Origin: Rhodocyclaceae bacterium
GTDB taxonomy: Bacteria; Pseudomonadota; Gammaproteobacteria; Burkholderiales; Rhodocyclaceae
Assembly (NCBI GenBank): GCA_004379165.1
Contig: NKXK01000020.1
Coordinates: 62,001-126,000 of the forward strand
Length of the DNA: 64,000 nt
Reading direction: 5' to 3'
Both the position numbers and the translations under genes were made by a program. The notes beneath the pieces were generated by a model that worked only from the letters and a program-made list of their open reading frames with translations, was not told where the DNA came from and did no database searches. Positions 26,953 to 40,564 of this stretch are shown here, one piece after another. Position 1 is the first letter of the stretch. Each line of letters starts with the position of its first letter.

Positions 26953-27944
26953 TTCTGTCCCCTTTGGTAGCGATTGACCGCCTGATTGTGCTCGTCGAGC
27001 GTCCGCGAAAACTGGCTGCTGCCATCCCCGCGCGCGACGAAATACAAGGCGTCACTGGCCGGCGGATTGAGTGCCGCCCGCAACGACGCCGATCCCGGCA
27101 TGGAAATCGGTGTCGGCGGCAGGCCGGCCCGTGTGTAGGTATTGTAGGGCGTATCAGTCTGCAGGTCGCGCTTGCGCAAATTGCCGTCAAACTGCTCTTC
27201 AAGCCCATAAATCACCGTCGGGTCGGTCTGCAGCAGCATGCCCTTGCGCAGGCGATTGACAAACACGGCAGCCACCTGGCCGCGATCGGCATCGCGCCCC
27301 GTTTCTTTTTCGACAATCGACGCCATCACCAGCGCCTCCTCCAGGTTACGGTACGGCAGCCCTGAGGCACGCGCCGCCCATTCGGCTGCCAGACGACCCT
27401 GCATGGCCCGATGCGCCCGTGCCAGCAAATCCAGGTCGCTGGACTGTTTGTCGAAAAGATAGGTATCCGGGAACAGCCAGCCTTCAAGTTTCGGCAGCTT
27501 CAGCCCCAGCCGCTTGATGATCTCCTGCTCGCTCAGCCCGACGGTGTCGTGGCGCAGATCGGGGTGCTTGTCGAGACGCGCCCGCCACTGGCGGAAGGTC
27601 CAGCCCTCGACCAGGGTTGCCTCACCCTGCGTCACCTTTCCCTGAACCAGCTTTTCGAGCAGCGCCGCTGGTGTAATGCCTTGCGCAACCGAATAACTCC
27701 CGGCCTTGATCGCGGCCTCCGCCCGGCCAAGCCTTGCCAGCAGCAGCAACGCGTTGGCATTGACCTCGACACCGGCCGCCTGAATCTGGCCGATGGCGCT
27801 GCGCAGGCCGCTGCCCGGGGGAATCCGGAAATCGACCGGTGTCGTCTTCAGCGTCAGGGCTTGTTGTGACCACCACCAGCCATAGCCGGCGACGGCACCG
27901 ATAGCGACGCAAAATAGAACGAAAAGCTTGATAATGGGGCGCAC
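26949..27944 (-). CDS. mltG: Endolytic murein transglycosylase (YceG-like)
   Basis: MltG is an inner-membrane lytic transglycosylase that ends nascent glycan strands. It has an N-terminal transmembrane helix ([20 protein letters not shown]) and the YceG domain with the catalytic Glu in [18 protein letters not shown] and the [11 protein letters not shown] motif. The open frame begins at a TTG at 27998, but that lies next to a probable -10 on this strand; GTG 27944, just before the membrane helix, is preferred (331 residues). It is the first gene of mltG-tmk-holB-pilZ-tatD-ankyrin and is divergent from ygfZ. Confidence 0.93.
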   Translation of the reverse strand: MRPIIKLFVLFCVAIGAVAGYGWWWSQQALTLKTTPVDFRIPPGSGLRSAIGQIQAAGVEVNANALLLLARLGRAEAAIKAGSYSVAQGITPAALLEKLVQGKVTQGEATLVEGWTFRQWRARLDKHPDLRHDTVGLSEQEIIKRLGLKLPKLEGWLFPDTYLFDKQSSDLDLLARAHRAMQGRLAAEWAARASGLPYRNLEEALVMASIVEKETGRDADRGQVAAVFVNRLRKGMLLQTDPTVIYGLEEQFDGNLRKRDLQTDTPYNTYTRAGLPPTPISMPGSASLRAALNPPASDALYFVARGDGSSQFSRTLDEHNQAVNRYQRGQK

Positions 27945-28005
27945 GGGAACTCGCAGGCGGCAAGCAGGTCTTGCTCGTCTGAAACGAGCATCAATCAACG
28001 GGCGA

Positions 28006-28012
28006 TATAATA
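28006..28012. promoter_or_regulatory. AT-rich -10-like core between mltG and ygfZ
   Basis: GATATAATATC is nearly palindromic and offers TATAAT on the plus strand and TATTAT on the minus strand, so it may serve both divergent genes. -35 elements are not clear. Confidence 0.35.
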
Positions 28013-28036
28013 TCCCAAACCCCCTCAGGAGCCCCC

Positions 28037-29053
28037 ATGAACCCCAACTGGCGCAGCTTTCTCGAATCCACTGAAGCCGCTTTCGACGGCGACACCAATG
28101 AACTCACCACCTTCGGCGATGCCGCCGGCGAACTGAAGGCCGCTGGATCACAAACGGTCCTGGTTCCTCTCACGCACCTGTCGCTGCTTGAGGCGGCCGG
28201 CGAAGATGCCAAGAGCTTCCTGCACAGCCAGTTTACCAGCGATGTGAATCACCTCAAGGAAGGCGAGGCACAACACGCCGGCTGGTGCTCAGCCAAGGGC
28301 CGGATGCAGGCGAGCTTTCTGGTCTGGCGCCAGAATGATGCCTACCGGATGCTGCTGGCCGCCGATTTGCAGGAAGCCACGCAAAAACGCCTGCAGATGT
28401 TCATCCTGCGCGCCAAGGTCAAATTGCAATCGCTGACCGACAGCCTGTTGCTGCTCGGCATTTCCGGCCCGCAAGCGGCCGAGTCGCTGGGAGATGCCGG
28501 CCTTGCCATCCCCGAAGAAGCGATGAATGCTGCAGTCAGCGGCGAACAGGTGGTCATCCGCATTGACAGCCAGCGCTTCATTGTCGCCGTGCCCGAAGCT
28601 ACTGTCGCCGCCTTGTGGCAGAAACTCTCGGTCAAGGCGCGTCCGGCCGGCTTGCCCGTCTGGCGCTGGCTCGACATTCAGGCGGGTTACCCCTTGGTCA
28701 CCCTCGCCACCAAGGAAGAATTTGTGCCTCAAATGGCCGACTTCGAGAAAATTGGCGGCGTCAGTTTCCACAAGGGTTGCTATCCGGGGCAGGAAATCGT
28801 CGCCCGGACGCAGTACCTCGGCAAGGTGAAGCGCCATCTGTTCCGCCTGCGCAGCAATAGCCCGCTCAGTGCCGGCCAGCATTTGCACTCGCCGGATAAC
28901 CCGGACCAGTCCTGCGGTACGGTCATGACCGTTGCCCCGTCGCCGGCAGGTGGTTTTGAAGCGCTGGCTGTGGTTCAGTCCAATTTCGCCGGCAATGTTC
29001 GTCTCGGGTCGCTTGAAGGTCCGGTGGTTGAAGCTGCTGCGGTCAACCCGTAA
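28037..29053 (+). CDS. ygfZ: YgfZ/GcvT-domain folate-binding protein
   Basis: A 338-residue tetrahydrofolate-binding protein assisting maturation or repair of certain Fe-S enzymes such as MiaB. The defining motif KGCYPGQEIVART is at about residues 249-261, in a GcvT-like fold. Divergent from mltG; a small NRDE-family gene follows after 12 bases. Confidence 0.94.
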   Translation: MNPNWRSFLESTEAAFDGDTNELTTFGDAAGELKAAGSQTVLVPLTHLSLLEAAGEDAKSFLHSQFTSDVNHLKEGEAQHAGWCSAKGRMQASFLVWRQNDAYRMLLAADLQEATQKRLQMFILRAKVKLQSLTDSLLLLGISGPQAAESLGDAGLAIPEEAMNAAVSGEQVVIRIDSQRFIVAVPEATVAALWQKLSVKARPAGLPVWRWLDIQAGYPLVTLATKEEFVPQMADFEKIGGVSFHKGCYPGQEIVARTQYLGKVKRHLFRLRSNSPLSAGQHLHSPDNPDQSCGTVMTVAPSPAGGFEALAVVQSNFAGNVRLGSLEGPVVEAAAVNP

Positions 29054-29781
29054 AAACGGCCAAAAATGTGCCTGATCATCGTCGGCTGGCGGGCGCACCC
29101 GGAGTACCCGCTGGTCGTCGCCGCCAACCGCGATGAGTTTTTTGCCAGGCCAACCGCCTTTGCCAGGCGCTGGCCGGACGCTCCGTCGGTGATCGGCGGG
29201 CTGGATCTGGAGGCTGGTGGTACCTGGCTGGGAGTGACCGACAGCGGACGTTTCGCCGCCGTCACCAACGTTCGGGAGCCGGGAATGGCCAAGGGCAGGC
29301 GCTCTCGTGGCAATCTGACCCGGCACTATCTGACCGGCATGGCGTCTGCCGCAGAGTTTGCCGGGGCCATCGATCACGATGCCTATTCCGGTTTCAACCT
29401 GCTGCTCGGCGATGGCGACAGCCTGTACTACGTGTCCAACCGGGATGGCGAACCTCGCCCGCTCGCCCCGGGAGTTTATGGCCTCTCCAATCACTTGCTC
29501 GACAGCCCGTGGCCGAAGCTGGTGAAGGCAAGGACAGCGCTCTCCGATGCGTTGCCGGACCTGCCGGATACCACTGGTTTATTCGAATTGCTGGCAGATG
29601 ATGCGATCGTTGCCGACGACCGCTTGCCGGATACCGGCGTGCCATTGGCCTGGGAGCGTTTATTGTCGGCGGTGTTCGTCCGCTCGCCCGATTACGGCAC
29701 CCGCGCCTCCACCGTGCTCTGGCTGCACCGCAGTGGCGAGACTTATTTTTGCGAGCGCAGCTTCGACGCCGCCGGCCCGAT

Positions 29782-32377
<2,596 letters not shown>

Positions 32378-32397
32378 GGGCTGAACCTTGAAAGAAT

Positions 32398-32422
32398 AAG
32401 GGCGGCTACCGGAGCCGCCCTT
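32398..32422 (-). terminator. Hairpin between guaB and guaA
   Basis: On the minus strand AAGGGCGGCT, loop CCGGT, AGCCGCCCTT, then TTATTCTTTC: a 10-base-pair perfect stem with a T-rich tail. It could partly terminate guaB transcription and set the guaB:guaA ratio, leaving guaA about 20 bases further on. Confidence 0.75.
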
Positions 32423-32438
32423 CGGGACACTGAAACGA

Positions 32439-34444
<2,006 letters not shown>

Positions 34445-34460
34445 GCTGGCCCTAAGGCAA

Positions 34461-34790
34461 TCAGGCGTCGGCCGCTTCGTTGTCGCCGGCGCCTTTTTTC
34501 ATGACCTTGCCCTCGGCGGCGCGTTGCTTGCGCACCTCCTTGGGGTCAGCAATCAAAGGCCGGTAAATTTCGACACGATCACGGTCGCGCAACGCGCTAT
34601 CCGGCTTGGACAGCTTGTTCCAGATGCCGAACTTGTTCTTCTTGACGTCGATTTCGGGGTATTTTTCGAGTAGACCGCAGGCTTCAAGCGCAGCAAGCAC
34701 CGTGGCCCCCACCGGCAGCCTGACATTGACGACTTCCTGCTTGTCAGCCCGCGCATAGCAGACCTCGACGTTAATGGTTTCATCAACCAT
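34461..34790 (-). CDS. rnfH: RnfH-family ubiquitin-like protein
   Basis: A 109-residue beta-grasp protein of the RnfH (UPF0125, RatB) family: NVEVCYARADKQEVVNVRLP, AALEACGLLEKYPEID, GIWNKL and DRVEIYRPLIADPKE are diagnostic. Start [10 protein letters not shown] at 34790, eight bases inside the ratA end. Its biochemical role is unclear; it nearly always accompanies ratA and smpB. Confidence 0.92.
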   Translation of the reverse strand: MVDETINVEVCYARADKQEVVNVRLPVGATVLAALEACGLLEKYPEIDVKKNKFGIWNKLSKPDSALRDRDRVEIYRPLIADPKEVRKQRAAEGKVMKKGAGDNEAADA

Positions 34791-35226
34791 GGCTGACTCC
34801 GTAAATCTGGTTGGCACGACGGACAAATGCGTCCACAAAGGTATTGGCGATATGACTGAACACGGGCCCGATTACCTTCTCGAAGAGTTTGCTGGAAAAC
34901 TCGTAGTGCAGCCGGAATTCAATCTTGCAGGCGTGCTCGGCCAGCGGCTTGAAGTGCCAGGAGCCCTCAAGGCGACGGAACGGGCCGTCCACAAGCCGAA
35001 TCAGCATCGAGGTCGGGAAAACCTTGTCATTTTCCGTCGTGAAGCAGGACTTCACCGAATGGTAATTGATGTGCAGCGTCGCAACGGTGCGCACCGCATC
35101 GCGGAACTTGACCTCGGTCTGGCTGCACCACGGCAGAAACGCGGGATAGTCCTCGCAACCATCGACAAGCTCGAACATTCGCTCCGCTGAATGTTCGATC
35201 AAGACTGTCTTTTCAACCAGAGCCAT
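34783..35226 (-). CDS. ratA: RatA-family START-domain protein (CoQ10-like)
   Basis: A 147-residue START/polyketide-cyclase fold protein: [33 protein letters not shown], and a long amphipathic C-terminal helix. E. coli RatA was reported to block 70S assembly, whereas Coq10 homologues bind quinone; which applies here is unknown. It is divergent from smpB, and rnfH overlaps its end. Confidence 0.92.
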   Translation of the reverse strand: MALVEKTVLIEHSAERMFELVDGCEDYPAFLPWCSQTEVKFRDAVRTVATLHINYHSVKSCFTTENDKVFPTSMLIRLVDGPFRRLEGSWHFKPLAEHACKIEFRLHYEFSSKLFEKVIGPVFSHIANTFVDAFVRRANQIYGVSHG

Positions 35227-35286
35227 GCCTCGGCAGCGTTCCTGTATCCTTGTAGAATCGCGAATTTTAATGGATCACTCGGCAGC

Positions 35287-35736
35287 ATGAGCATCACCGT
35301 CAACAAAAAAGCCTTCCACGATTACTTCATCGAGGAAAAATACGAGGCTGGGCTCGCCCTCGAGGGCTGGGAAGTGAAGGCGATCCGTGCCGGGCAGATG
35401 AACATCAAGGAATCCTACGTCATCATCAAGGGCGGTGAGATTTTCCTGATCGGTATGCACATCACGCCGCTGCCGACGGCTTCGACCCATATCCATCCCG
35501 ATCCTACCCGGACCCGCAAGCTGCTGCTGCACGCCAAGGAAATCAACAAGCTCATCGGCAAGGTCGAGCGCGCCGGCTATGCGCTGATTCCGCTCGATCT
35601 GCATTATGTGCGCGGCCGTATCAAGCTCGATGTCGGTCTCGCCAAGGGCAAGAAGCAGCATGACAAGCGCGCCGACCAGCAGGAGAAGGAAGGCAAGCGT
35701 GAAGCGCAGCGGGCGATGAAGGAACGCCTGCGCTGA
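35287..35736 (+). CDS. smpB: SsrA-binding protein SmpB
   Basis: SmpB, 149 residues, delivers tmRNA to stalled ribosomes. The OB-barrel motifs [38 protein letters not shown] and the basic C-terminal tail ([20 protein letters not shown]) that threads the mRNA channel are present. Start [10 protein letters not shown] at 35287. No ssrA gene was recognised in the window. Confidence 0.97.
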   Translation: MSITVNKKAFHDYFIEEKYEAGLALEGWEVKAIRAGQMNIKESYVIIKGGEIFLIGMHITPLPTASTHIHPDPTRTRKLLLHAKEINKLIGKVERAGYALIPLDLHYVRGRIKLDVGLAKGKKQHDKRADQQEKEGKREAQRAMKERLR

Positions 35737-35737
35737 A

Positions 35738-36370
35738 GTGAGCATCGACGCCCTGCTCTACTGGGTCGGACTGGCGGCGGTCGCCGTAAATGCGCTGACC
35801 GGAGTACTCGATGCCGGCCGCAAGCAGATGGACTTGATTGGTGCGTTGCTGGTCGCGGTGGCCACCGCGCTCGGTGGCGGCACGGTCCGTGACCTGTTGC
35901 TGGATCGCAATGTTTTCTGGGTCGTTGACCAGACCTATTTGATGGCGGCGCTGGCCACCGGGCTGGTGACTTTTTTTGTCGCCCGGTCACTGGCTGTACC
36001 GCCGCGGCTGTTTCTCATTCCCGACGCCATTGGCCTCGCGCTGTTCACCATCGTCGGTACCCAGATCGCGCTGCAATGGCACACCCCGTGGCTGGTCGCT
36101 AGCCTGATGGGGATGATCACCGGCGTCATTGGCGGTGTCATCCGCGACATTCTCTGCAACGATGTACCGATGGTCTTTCTCAAAGGCGAGCTCTATGCCA
36201 GTGCCGCCTGGGCAGGGACGCTAGCCATGATTGGCATGCAGGCTGCAGGCATGCCCTCTGTCACCGCCAGCTGGCTGGCGATGGCCCTGGTGCTCATCCT
36301 GCGCCTGGCCGCCATCCGCTACCATCTGACCTTGCCCGCATTCAGCCCGCAACGCGACGCCAACTCCTGA
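35738..36370 (+). CDS. Trimeric intracellular cation channel (TRIC/UPF0126)
   Basis: A 210-residue membrane protein with about seven hydrophobic helices in two repeated halves, each with a glycine-rich motif: GALLVAVATALGGGTVRDLLL and GMITGVIGGVIRDILCNDVP. These match the bacterial TRIC/UPF0126 family of monovalent cation channels. GTG start one base after the smpB stop, implying coupled expression. Confidence 0.92.
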   Translation: MSIDALLYWVGLAAVAVNALTGVLDAGRKQMDLIGALLVAVATALGGGTVRDLLLDRNVFWVVDQTYLMAALATGLVTFFVARSLAVPPRLFLIPDAIGLALFTIVGTQIALQWHTPWLVASLMGMITGVIGGVIRDILCNDVPMVFLKGELYASAAWAGTLAMIGMQAAGMPSVTASWLAMALVLILRLAAIRYHLTLPAFSPQRDANS

Positions 36371-36383
36371 AAGGACGCCGCCT

Positions 36384-37022
36384 ATGTTCAGCATCAGCAT
36401 CGTTTCCGACGTCGTCTGTCCCTGGTGCTTCATCGGCACCCGGCGCCTGGCGGCTGCCGTCGAAATGGTCCGTGCTCAACATCCGGATTTTCGTCATGCC
36501 ACCTGTTGGCGGCCGTTTTTCCTGAATCCCGATACGCCGCCCGATGGCGAACCCTACTTGCCATTTCTTGAACACAAGTTCGGCAGCCAGGCACGTGTCG
36601 AGGAAATTTTCGCGCTTGTCCGAAAAGCGGGCGCCGCCTACGGCCTAGAATATGCCTTCGAGAAAATCCGTCTTCGCGCCAATACGCTGATGGCGCATCG
36701 ACTGATCTTCCGTGCCCAGCAATCCGGGCGGGGTGATGCCGTCGCCGAGCGTTTGTTTCAGGCGCAGTTCCAGCGTGGCGAGCATGTCGGCGACCTCGAT
36801 GTACTCTGTGCCATTGCGCAAGCCTGCGCTCTGCCGGCGGACACGCGAGAATATCTCGCCTCGGATGCCGACAGCGAGACCGTACGCGAAGACGCCCGGC
36901 AACTGCGCGCACTGGGTATCAGCATGGTGCCGACCTTCATCCTGCCCGATGGCCGGAGCATTGTCGGTGCCGAAGACCCAACTGTCCTTGCTAACGCGAT
37001 TCTACAGGCACTGCCGAGATGA
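36384..37022 (+). CDS. DsbA-family oxidoreductase (FrnE-like)
   Basis: A 212-residue cytoplasmic DsbA-fold protein with the redox motif CPWC (SDVVCPWCFIGTRRL) at the N-terminus and the cis-proline loop GISMVPTFILPDGRSIVGA. It matches the FrnE-like/2-hydroxychromene-2-carboxylate isomerase branch. No signal peptide. It overlaps the next gene by four bases. Confidence 0.9.
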   Translation: MFSISIVSDVVCPWCFIGTRRLAAAVEMVRAQHPDFRHATCWRPFFLNPDTPPDGEPYLPFLEHKFGSQARVEEIFALVRKAGAAYGLEYAFEKIRLRANTLMAHRLIFRAQQSGRGDAVAERLFQAQFQRGEHVGDLDVLCAIAQACALPADTREYLASDADSETVREDARQLRALGISMVPTFILPDGRSIVGAEDPTVLANAILQALPR

Positions 37023-38128
37023 GGCGGCACCTTGCCGCCGGCCTGATGACCGCGCTGCTGATCGCCGCCTGTGGCTCGATCAACGCTCACTACGACCGCA
37101 GCAAGACGCACCATCGGCCGGATGGCTTCAGCAACAGCGACGCTTCCGTCCGCATCGGCCAGTTTCCCTGGTACGAAATTCTCTGGCGCCGGACGCGCGG
37201 GGATTTTCGCCCCAGCGAGGAACCGCCCGGCGGTTACGCCCGTTTTGCCGCCGAATGGACGACTGCGGTGAACCTGGAAAAGCTGCAAAATCCGGGAACG
37301 GACCCGCAGATCACCTGGCTCGGTCACGCCGGCATACTGCTGCAAGTCGCCGGGCAGAACCTGCTGATCGACCCGCAACTCTCCGACCATGCCGGCCCGC
37401 TGCGCCTGCTATCGGCGAAGCGCCGTGTCCCGGCGCCGCTGACGGCAGCGCAATTGCCGAAGATCGACCGGGTGCTGATCTCGCACAACCATTACGATCA
37501 TCTCGACGAAGACACGCTACTCGCGCTCAAGGCCGCCGGCCAGCAACCGATCTACATGGTGCCGCTCGGCCTCAAGGCATGGTTCGACGCCCGCGGCCTC
37601 GGCCCGGTGATCGAAATGGACTGGTGGGATCGCCAACAGCTCGGTCCACTCACCTTCACGCTCACGCCCGCACAACACTGGAGCAAGCGGACGCTGTTCG
37701 ACACCAACACCAGCCTGTGGGGCGGATTTCATGTCGAAGTACAAGGACAACCGCAGCCTGCCTGGCGCTTCCTTTACACCGGTGACACCGGCTATTCAGG
37801 GGATTTCAAGGATATCCGGCGCCGCCTCGGGCCGGTCGACCTGCTGGCGGTGCCGGTCGGTGCCTACGAACCCCGCGATTTCATGGCGCCACAGCACACC
37901 AATCCGGTCGATGCCGTGCAGATATTGCTCGATCTGGAAGCGGCGCAGGCCATTGGCGTACATTGGGGCACGTTTGAACTGACCCAGGAGCGATTCGACC
38001 GGCCACCCGTTGATGTCCGCGCGGCGCTGGCTGCGAAAAACCTGCCTGAAACCCGCCTTTGGATGTTCAAGCATGGGGAAACCCGCAGCCTGTGCGAGCA
38101 GACCGAAGTCCGTAGCAACCCAAAATAA
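37019..38128 (+). CDS. Metallo-beta-lactamase-fold lipoprotein (NAPE-PLD-like)
   Basis: A 369-residue hydrolase with an apparent lipoprotein signal (MTALLIAACGS, lipobox Cys about residue 19), so probably membrane-anchored. The metal-binding motif HNHYDHLD is at about residues 158-165, with further ligands around ALTPAQHWS, YTGDTGYS and GVHWGTFEL. The pattern resembles the UlaG/N-acyl-phosphatidylethanolamine phospholipase D group. Substrate unknown. Confidence 0.88.
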   Translation: MRRHLAAGLMTALLIAACGSINAHYDRSKTHHRPDGFSNSDASVRIGQFPWYEILWRRTRGDFRPSEEPPGGYARFAAEWTTAVNLEKLQNPGTDPQITWLGHAGILLQVAGQNLLIDPQLSDHAGPLRLLSAKRRVPAPLTAAQLPKIDRVLISHNHYDHLDEDTLLALKAAGQQPIYMVPLGLKAWFDARGLGPVIEMDWWDRQQLGPLTFTLTPAQHWSKRTLFDTNTSLWGGFHVEVQGQPQPAWRFLYTGDTGYSGDFKDIRRRLGPVDLLAVPVGAYEPRDFMAPQHTNPVDAVQILLDLEAAQAIGVHWGTFELTQERFDRPPVDVRAALAAKNLPETRLWMFKHGETRSLCEQTEVRSNPK

Positions 38129-38244
38129 TGCTACCCAAACGTCAAACTGGATAAAAATGTCATCCGGTTGACTTAAATCAGAAGCCCATTAACTCGCCGG
38201 AGCCATACTGGTTCGCAACAACACCAACAATCGCGAGCCTCATC
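38129..38244. other. Intergenic region before the response-regulator stub
   Basis: About 115 bases with no gene. A TTGACT...TTAACT arrangement at about 38168-38195 might be the remains of the promoter for the truncated response regulator. Confidence 0.3.
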
Positions 38245-38307
38245 ATGCCGACCTCAAGAATTGTTCTTGCCGATGATCAGGTACTCGTCCGTGCGGGCAT
38301 CATGTAA
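38245..38307 (+). pseudogene. 5' stub of a NarL/FixJ-type response regulator
   Basis: The 20 codons MPTSRIVLADDQVLVRAGIM then TAA match the start of a LuxR/NarL-family receiver domain, including the acidic pair DD before a regular helix. The remaining ~190 residues are missing. The stub ends about 40 bases before the relict tRNA-Asp terminator. A deletion beside the integrated element is the likely cause. It is too short for standard gene callers. Confidence 0.75.
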
Positions 38308-38347
38308 AACCCAAGCGGGGATGACTGGAAGGGAAGGTAGCTGCTTA

Positions 38348-38380
38348 GAAAAAGAAAAAGCCACCGATAAGCAGTGGCTT
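38348..38380 (-). terminator. Original tRNA-Asp terminator, now stranded
   Basis: On the minus strand AAGCCAC, loop TGCTTATCG, GTGGCTT then TTTTCTTTTTC: a seven-base-pair stem with a strong T-run, lying just beyond the duplicated tRNA-Asp 3' fragment. It was probably the native terminator of tRNA-Asp before the element inserted. Confidence 0.85.
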
Positions 38381-38391
38381 GATCTAATGGT

Positions 38392-38445
38392 GTTGGCGGA
38401 GTGGACGGGACTCGAACCCGCGACCCCCGGCGTGACAGGCCGGTA
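38392..38445. repeat. Left attachment-site repeat (tRNA-Asp 3' fragment)
   Basis: 54 bases identical to 40486-40539, covering the tRNA-Asp 3' end from the encoded CCA through the T-arm and variable loop to the anticodon region. Beyond 38445 the similarity ends abruptly (CTGCAAAC instead of TTCTAACC), so this copy is a tRNA fragment, not a gene. Confidence 0.93.
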
Positions 38446-38471
38446 CTGCAAACGGTGCATTTTCAGGTGTT

Positions 38472-38496
38472 ACGTGTGGTAAATGTGTGTGGTAAA
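38472..38496 (+). repeat. Left subterminal repeat, possible integrase arm site
   Basis: Two GTGTGGTAAA units in tandem with a 13-base period, within a 25-base stretch matching 40402-40426 at 24 of 25 positions in direct orientation. Placement just inside each att repeat suggests arm-type recombinase binding sites. Confidence 0.6.
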
Positions 38497-38531
38497 GTCG
38501 ATTCCTCTCGAACCCACTTGCCACCCATTCC

Positions 38532-39872
38532 ATGGCCTATATCGAACGCCGCCGAAACCTCTGGTATGCCCTACTGACAGTCCCTGCTGATGTTCGTGGG
38601 AAGCTGGGAAAACTCCGCTTCGTCCAGTCCTTGGGTACCCCCGACAAGACACAGGCCAGTATCCTTGCTGCCCCTCTGTTGGCACGATGGAAGGCAGAGA
38701 TCAGGGAAGCGCGAGGTACCACCAATGCTGTTCTTGAAGAGGCCGGCCGTTGGAGGAAGCATCTGTCAGAACAAGCCATCATTGATCGCCAAATGGGTGA
38801 CCCTTATGGGACCGGCAGCTTGGAGTTGCATGACCAATTGCGTGAGCGCATTGAACTCATTGCGCAGACCAAAGGTGCAGACGAGGCCGAAACCCTACAT
38901 GGCATCATCACCGGGCGTTTGATCCCCACTGGTGTCAAAGAGGCCGAGTGGAAGGAACAGCTTCAGGTTGTGCCCAAGACCAAAGATCAGATGATCAAAG
39001 ACCTTCCCCTGTTGGTCGCACGGTTTCCCACCCTAGACCAGATCACCAAGAGTTCAGTCAAGAAATGGCTGGACGATATGCGGGTCAAAGGCAAATCACC
39101 GGCCACCCTTGATCGGATATTGACCGCAGCCCGTAACTACTGGAAATACCTTCAGTCTCACGATGTTGTCCCGGTTGAGGCTGCACCATTCAAGGGTGTG
39201 CTGGACTTGTCCAAGGTGGGAGAAGCCAAAGCCAAGAAGCGCGGCAAGGTGACCAACCTCCCGTATGAACCCAAGGATGTTGTCAGCCTGTACAACGCCG
39301 CCAAGGATGGCAGGGGTTCAAGACCCACGCCTGACCATGAGTTGGCCGCTCTGATCAAACTGGGTGCCTACACTGGGGCGCGGATCGAAGAACTGTGTTC
39401 CCTGAAGGTCTCCAACATCAAGAAGGATGCCTTTTACATCGGGGACTCGAAGACAGCAGCCGGTATCCGTGAGGTGCCTATCCATGGTGCCATCAAGGAG
39501 TTGGTTAAGTGGCTGATGAAGAAGCCAACCGAGGACGGAAACTCGCTGAAGGACAAGGCGAAGGATGACTACCTGTTGTCTGACCTGACGTTCAACAAGT
39601 ACGGGGACAGGTCCAACGCCATCGGGAAACGCTTCGGGCGACTCAAGGAGGCTCTGGGGTTTGACGGTAGCCATAAAGGACACCACAAGGTTTCAAAATT
39701 ATCGTGCAACTTTGACGGTCCTGAAACAAGACGTAATTCAAAAAGAATGGCTGGAAGACTTGGTCCAAGGGATTGCACCAAGTCAGAGCAGTTATTGCCC
39801 AGTAGCCTGGTCAAAATGGATATCGACAGGCATCTACTCACCGCTAGTATGTGTTCGAAAACGAGAACCTAG
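38532..39872 (+). pseudogene. Truncated tyrosine-recombinase integrase
   Basis: The N-terminal ~375 residues look like a phage/island integrase: MAYIERRRNLWYALLTVPAD at the start, a SAM-like core-binding region (about 145-230), and the first catalytic Arg in GAYTGARIEELCSLKV with the beta-hairpin Lys in IGDSKTAAGIREVPIH. After LKEALGFDGSH the sequence stops resembling the family: the HxxR box, the second His and the nucleophile Tyr are missing, and the frame runs out of phase through nuclease-derived DNA to 39872. The deletion junction lies near 39680-39700. It should be inactive. Confidence 0.88.
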
Positions 39873-40377
39873 GGACAGGGATAACCAATTGCCAAAGAGC
39901 CTCGTAGAAATTGCCGTTTTAGACCGTATTACAAACGAACTAACAGACCGAGAGTTCGAATATGCCGCCGTTGAGATTGCTCAATTGATGGACAACCGAT
40001 TCTGTGAATTTCAAGTTACCCAACGCTCTCGTGATGGAGGGCGTGATGCGATCGGCAAATATCGTGTCGGTCACAACGATCATCAAATACATCTGACAGC
40101 ACTGATTGAAGCAAAACTTTGGAAAGAGAGTTCTGATATCGGTGTCAAACCAATGTCACGCTTAATTTCCCGAATCAAGCATCGCGACATCGGAGTGTTT
40201 GTGACCACCAGTTGCTTTAACAAGCAGGTTCAACAGGAACTCATCGAAGACAATCATCCGATTATCTTGGTGTCTGGCGGTGATATTGCAAGAGTTCTGG
40301 TCGCAAACGAACTGAACGTTCCTACAAAGATGGATGCTTGGCTCGAGTCTATAAAGCAGCACGCATCAGCGAAATGA
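39661..40377 (+). pseudogene. C-terminal half of a Mrr/AspBHI-like restriction endonuclease
   Basis: An open frame whose first dozen or so codons are out-of-phase integrase DNA and whose remainder resembles the catalytic domain of Mrr-type, AspBHI-like modification-dependent endonucleases. The PD-(D/E)xK core is visible: Asp in RSRDGGRDAIGKYRV and LIEAKLW, then MSRLISRIKHRDIGVFVTTS and IILVSGGDIARVL. The N-terminal DNA-recognition half (SRA-like in AspBHI) is missing, removed by the deletion that also cut the integrase. The core residues remain, but without recognition domain or proper start it is probably non-functional. Confidence 0.78.
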
Positions 40378-40401
40378 ACCTAAACATTTCCCGCCGGCCA
40401 A

Positions 40402-40426
40402 ACGTGTGGTAAATGCGTGTGGTAAA
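40402..40426 (+). repeat. Right subterminal repeat, possible integrase arm site
   Basis: Matches the left copy at 38472-38496 with one mismatch (C for T) and holds the same tandem GTGTGGTAAA units. Confidence 0.6.
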
Positions 40427-40485
40427 AACAAAATACCTGACTTCGTAACCTATTGTTTAGATTAAGAAATCAGGCATCCTGAATG

Positions 40486-40539
40486 GTTGGCGGAGTGGAC
40501 GGGACTCGAACCCGCGACCCCCGGCGTGACAGGCCGGTA
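40486..40539. repeat. Right attachment-site repeat within tRNA-Asp
   Basis: The 54-base partner of 38392-38445. It lies inside the intact tRNA-Asp gene, so integration left a functional tRNA at this end. Confidence 0.93.
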
Positions 40540-40564
40540 TTCTAACCGACTGAACTACCACTCC
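40488..40564 (-). tRNA. tRNA-Asp (GTC)
   Basis: 77 bases including encoded CCA. Acceptor GGAGTGG pairs with CCACTCC, discriminator G, anticodon loop CCTGTCACG (GTC), T-arm GCGGGTTCGAGTCCCGT. It is intact although its 3' portion is duplicated as an att repeat 2.1 kb away. Its current downstream sequence is the element interior; the old terminator is now beyond the element. Confidence 0.97.

Larger units (their letters stand above)
38392..40539. mobile_element. Decayed ~2.1 kb integrative element in tRNA-Asp
   Basis: Bounded by a perfect 54-base direct repeat (38392-38445 and 40486-40539) made of the 3' portion of tRNA-Asp. Inside are subterminal GTGTGGTAAA repeats at both ends, a tyrosine-recombinase fragment and a nuclease fragment joined out of frame. 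The intact tRNA is at the right end. It is a miniature remnant of a larger defence-carrying island that has lost its middle by deletion. Confidence 0.88.

Noticed and set aside
34461-35226. ratA-rnfH (RatAB) as a toxin-antitoxin system
   Set aside because: RnfH is not a convincing antitoxin, and the pair is a conserved core neighbour of smpB; the TA label is historical.
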